Shown here: piece after piece, positions 5,941 to 8,128 of the stretch
Layout: each line of letters begins with the position of its first letter
Numbering within the stretch: position 1 is the stretch's first letter
Source: Pedobacter sp.
GTDB lineage: Bacteria; Bacteroidota; Bacteroidia; Sphingobacteriales; Sphingobacteriaceae
Length of the DNA stretch: 8,128 bases
NCBI GenBank assembly: GCA_004295885.1
Contig: SEDG01000094.1
Coordinates: forward strand, 1 to 8,128
Reading direction: 5' to 3'
Translations under genes and position numbers: made by a program
Notes under the pieces: model-generated
What the model saw: only the letters and a program-made list of their open reading frames with translations
Databases searched by the model: none
What the model was told of the DNA's origin: nothing

Positions 5941-6639
5941 ATGATTAAAATTGAAAATCTGGAAAAAGTTTACAAAACTGAAGAAATTGAAACTACTGCC
6001 TTAAACGGAATTAATCTTCACGTAAAAGAAGGCGAATTTGTTTCTATTATGGGACCTTCTGGTTGCGGAAAATCAACTCTGCTAAACGTAATGGGACTTT
6101 TAGATAAACCTGAAAGTGGTAGTTATAAGTTCATTGAAACAGAACTATTAACTATGAACGATAGAGAACGTTCAAATTTCAGAAAAAGAAATATGGGTTT
6201 CGTATTCCAAAATTTCAATTTAATTGATGAGTTAACAGTTTTTGAAAATATTGAATTGCCATTAATTTACAACAAAGTCCCTGCTGGCGAACGAAAAAAA
6301 CTAGTCAATGAAATTATTGGCAGAATGAATATCGTAAATCGTTCAGGTCACTTTCCCCAACAACTTTCTGGTGGTCAGCAACAACGTGTTGCAGTTGCAA
6401 GAGCTTTGGTCACCAAACCAAAATTAGTTTTAGCCGATGAGCCAACTGGAAACTTAGATAGTACTCATGGTAATGAGGTAATGGAACTGCTTTGCGAGTT
6501 AAATGAAACAGGGACAACCATCGTAATGGTAACCCACTCAAGCCATGATGCAAGTTTCAGTAACAGAATCATCAACCTTAAAGATGGTCATGTTATCTCT
6601 GAAAAAATTAATAAAGGTAGAACGGAAGAACTGATTTAA
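5941..6639 (+). CDS. ABC transporter ATPase, MacB/LolD type
   Basis: This 232-residue nucleotide-binding protein powers the FtsX-type permease encoded next. Motifs are complete: Walker A GPSGCGKST (38-46), Q-loop Q90 in FVFQNFNLI, signature LSGGQQQR (142-149), Walker B LVLADEP (162-168) with E167, D-loop (NLDS) and switch histidine H199 in MVTH. The segment FNLIDELTVFENIELPL is typical of the LolD/MacB/FtsE branch. The enzyme is a stand-alone subunit, unlike Escherichia coli MacB, where ATPase and permease are fused. These transporters use ATP to drive periplasmic movements rather than to pull substrate through the membrane. ATG at 5941 opens directly into the family's usual N-terminus. It lies 201 bp after the adaptor gene. 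Its stop codon sits in a short hairpin repeat, 95 bp before the permease. Confidence 0.94.
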   Translation: MIKIENLEKVYKTEEIETTALNGINLHVKEGEFVSIMGPSGCGKSTLLNVMGLLDKPESGSYKFIETELLTMNDRERSNFRKRNMGFVFQNFNLIDELTVFENIELPLIYNKVPAGERKKLVNEIIGRMNIVNRSGHFPQQLSGGQQQRVAVARALVTKPKLVLADEPTGNLDSTHGNEVMELLCELNETGTTIVMVTHSSHDASFSNRIINLKDGHVISEKINKGRTEELI

Positions 6640-6661
6640 GCTGAAAGCTTAAAGACCAAAG
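6635..6661. repeat. Post-stop repeat with 8-bp hairpin at the ATPase stop codon
   Basis: TTTAAGCT and AGCTTAAA pair across a GAA loop (6635-6653), enclosing the TAA stop at 6637-6639. From the stop onward (6637-6661) the sequence resembles the sequence from the regulator's stop codon on the minus strand (2181 to 2158), with one gap and a few changes. Degenerate AAAGA units continue to about 6683. The rest of the 95-bp gap before the permease has TAACTACT twice and no visible promoter. The hairpin could influence termination or reinitiation between ATPase and permease; this is inference. Confidence 0.55.
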
Positions 6662-6734
6662 ATAAAAGAGCAAGGAGTAAAGATGGTGGCCATTAAGGTC
6701 TAACTACTTTATACTAACTACTAAATACTTCGAA

Positions 6735-8128
6735 ATGTTTAAACTCAACTTAAAAATCGCTTTGCGCAACTTGTGGAAGAATAAAACTTCTTCTTTCATC
6801 AATGTAATTGGTTTGGCTATTGGTCTTGCCGCGTGCTTAATGTTGTTGCTGTATGTTACCTATGAGTGGAATTTTGATAAGCAGGGTAAAAATGCGGAGC
6901 ATTTGTATACCATAATGACCAACATACCTGGCGATAATGGCAAAATTACAAATACTTTTGAGGGTTCTACAACTGCACTCGGACCATTATTAAAAGAAGA
7001 AATTCCAGAAATTAAACATTTAGCAAGAATGAATTACCTCAAAAAGGCATTGATTGCTGTTGGGGAAAATAGTTATAAAAAACTTGGAAAATTTGCTGAA
7101 CCAGAAATATTGAAATTGTTTGATTATCAATATATAGTCGGGAATGCGGCAACTGCGATGCAAAATCCTAAGTCAATAATTCTTACAGAGAGTACTGCGA
7201 AGGTGTTGTTTGGTTCCACCCAGATATTAAATAGAGTTGTTAAATATCAAGATATCGAAGATCTGACTGTTTCTGCAGTAATTAGAGATTTACCAGATAA
7301 TACTTCTGCAACGTTAAAATTTGATTATCTAATGCCATGGGCTTTTTACGAAATGGTTGATGCCAGTGCAAAGGAGCTCAATTGGGGGAATTTTAGTTTT
7401 GTCACCATGGCATTATTAGACCCAAATGCTAATATAGCGAAGGTTAATGAAAAAATAGATAAAGTAGTAAAAACACATTTAGAGCAAGCAAACCAACCTT
7501 ATTTCCTATATCCCTTAAGCAAACTTCATTTATATGGCAAGTTTGAAAATGGGGTCAACGTTGGGGGCGATATTGAGCAAATTTATCTATTCGTAGCCTT
7601 AGCGTTTGGTATTTTGATGATTGCATGTATCAACTTCATGAATATGGCAACCGCCAAGTCAGAAAAAAGGGCCAAAGAAGTGGGGATAAAAAAGACAATT
7701 GGTGCCAATAGGGTTTCATTGATTATGCAGTTTTTAACCGAATCGATGGTGTTAACTTTTATTGCTGTAATTGTTGCAATTGCGCTGTTAGAGATTTTCT
7801 TGCCAACCTTTAATAATCTCTTAAGCATTAAGTTAAGCATAGGCTATTTTAGCGCATCAAGCTGGATGTGGATTTTAGGAATAGTATTTTTAACTGGTTT
7901 AATTGCTGGAAGTTACCCTGCTTTTTACTTGTCGGCATTTACTCCTATTCAAACTTTAAAAAAGCGGATAAAGTCTGGTGGATTGTTAGCCATCAACTTA
8001 AGACAAGTGCTTGTTGTTGGTCAGTTTTGTTTTGCAATTGTGTTGATAATCTCAACAATGGTGATATACCGTCAAATACAATTCATTAAAAATAGGCCAA
8101 TGGGGGTTGATGTAAATGCGCTTGTGGA
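6735..8128 (+). CDS. FtsX/MacB-family ABC permease, N-terminal part (runs off the window)
   Basis: The frame is open from ATG at 6735 to the window end, 464 codons without a stop. It begins with a short cytoplasmic stretch (FKLNLKIALRNLWKNKTSS) and a first membrane helix (about 20-42). A large MacB-type periplasmic domain follows (about 45-280). Then come helices near 284-305, 333-357 and 377-400, and a fifth near 424-445. The cytoplasmic loop ATAKSEKRAKEVGIKKTIGA (305-324) is the conserved FtsX segment thought to contact the ATPase. Bacteroidota permeases of this type usually have about 800 residues with two four-helix modules, so the second module is probably beyond the edge. With the ATPase and adaptor it should form a MacAB-like efflux or lipid/peptide export pump. 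Further permease genes or a TolC gene may follow. Confidence 0.92.
   Translation, partial: MFKLNLKIALRNLWKNKTSSFINVIGLAIGLAACLMLLLYVTYEWNFDKQGKNAEHLYTIMTNIPGDNGKITNTFEGSTTALGPLLKEEIPEIKHLARMNYLKKALIAVGENSYKKLGKFAEPEILKLFDYQYIVGNAATAMQNPKSIILTESTAKVLFGSTQILNRVVKYQDIEDLTVSAVIRDLPDNTSATLKFDYLMPWAFYEMVDASAKELNWGNFSFVTMALLDPNANIAKVNEKIDKVVKTHLEQANQPYFLYPLSKLHLYGKFENGVNVGGDIEQIYLFVALAFGILMIACINFMNMATAKSEKRAKEVGIKKTIGANRVSLIMQFLTESMVLTFIAVIVAIALLEIFLPTFNNLLSIKLSIGYFSASSWMWILGIVFLTGLIAGSYPAFYLSAFTPIQTLKKRIKSGGLLAINLRQVLVVGQFCFAIVLIISTMVIYRQIQFIKNRPMGVDVNALV

Noticed and set aside
7583..8089. Short frames on both strands within the permease region (7583-7840 minus, 7868-8089 plus)
   Set aside because: The permease frame is open through the whole region with clear FtsX motifs, so these are out-of-frame readings.

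Overview
The window looks like chromosome from a low-GC Bacteroidota, most likely a Pedobacter-like member of the Sphingobacteriaceae. The signs are AT-rich spacers, start codons without Shine-Dalgarno sequences, a GAFTDA variant of the GAFTGA loop in the sigma-54 activator, a Bacteroidota-style FtsX permease, and degenerate purine-rich repeats just after stop codons. The genus is an inference from these features.

Layout. Bases 1-243 hold the 3' end of a membrane protein, probably a CDP-alcohol phosphatidyltransferase. Bases 244-734 are noncoding, with a two-way terminator hairpin, an AT-rich palindrome and an interspersed-repeat-like block. On the minus strand, a sigma-54 response regulator (3549-2179) is followed by its sensor histidine kinase (2093-735). 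Upstream of the regulator lies a composite element (3551-4291): a small DUF559 PD-(D/E)XK endonuclease gene between two direct copies of a ~180-bp palindromic repeat with 10-bp terminal inverted repeats. Bases 4292-4494 are a control region with two tandem 16-bp dyads 21 bp apart and a good -24/-12 promoter. On the plus strand follow an HlyD/MacA-like adaptor (4495-5739), a MacB/LolD-type ABC ATPase (5941-6639) and an FtsX-family permease (6735 to beyond the window end).

How it fits together. The kinase would sense an envelope or chemical signal and phosphorylate the regulator. The regulator would bind the two dyads and activate the sigma-54 promoter of a tripartite ABC efflux operon. The regulatory genes and the efflux operon are divergent, with the DUF559 element between them.

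The least explained part is the DUF559 element. The gene's last codons and stop lie inside one repeat copy, and its start abuts the other copy. The same 37 bp stand directly upstream of both the DUF559 gene and the regulator gene. This resembles the logic of REP elements with their dedicated nuclease, but with an unrelated enzyme family.
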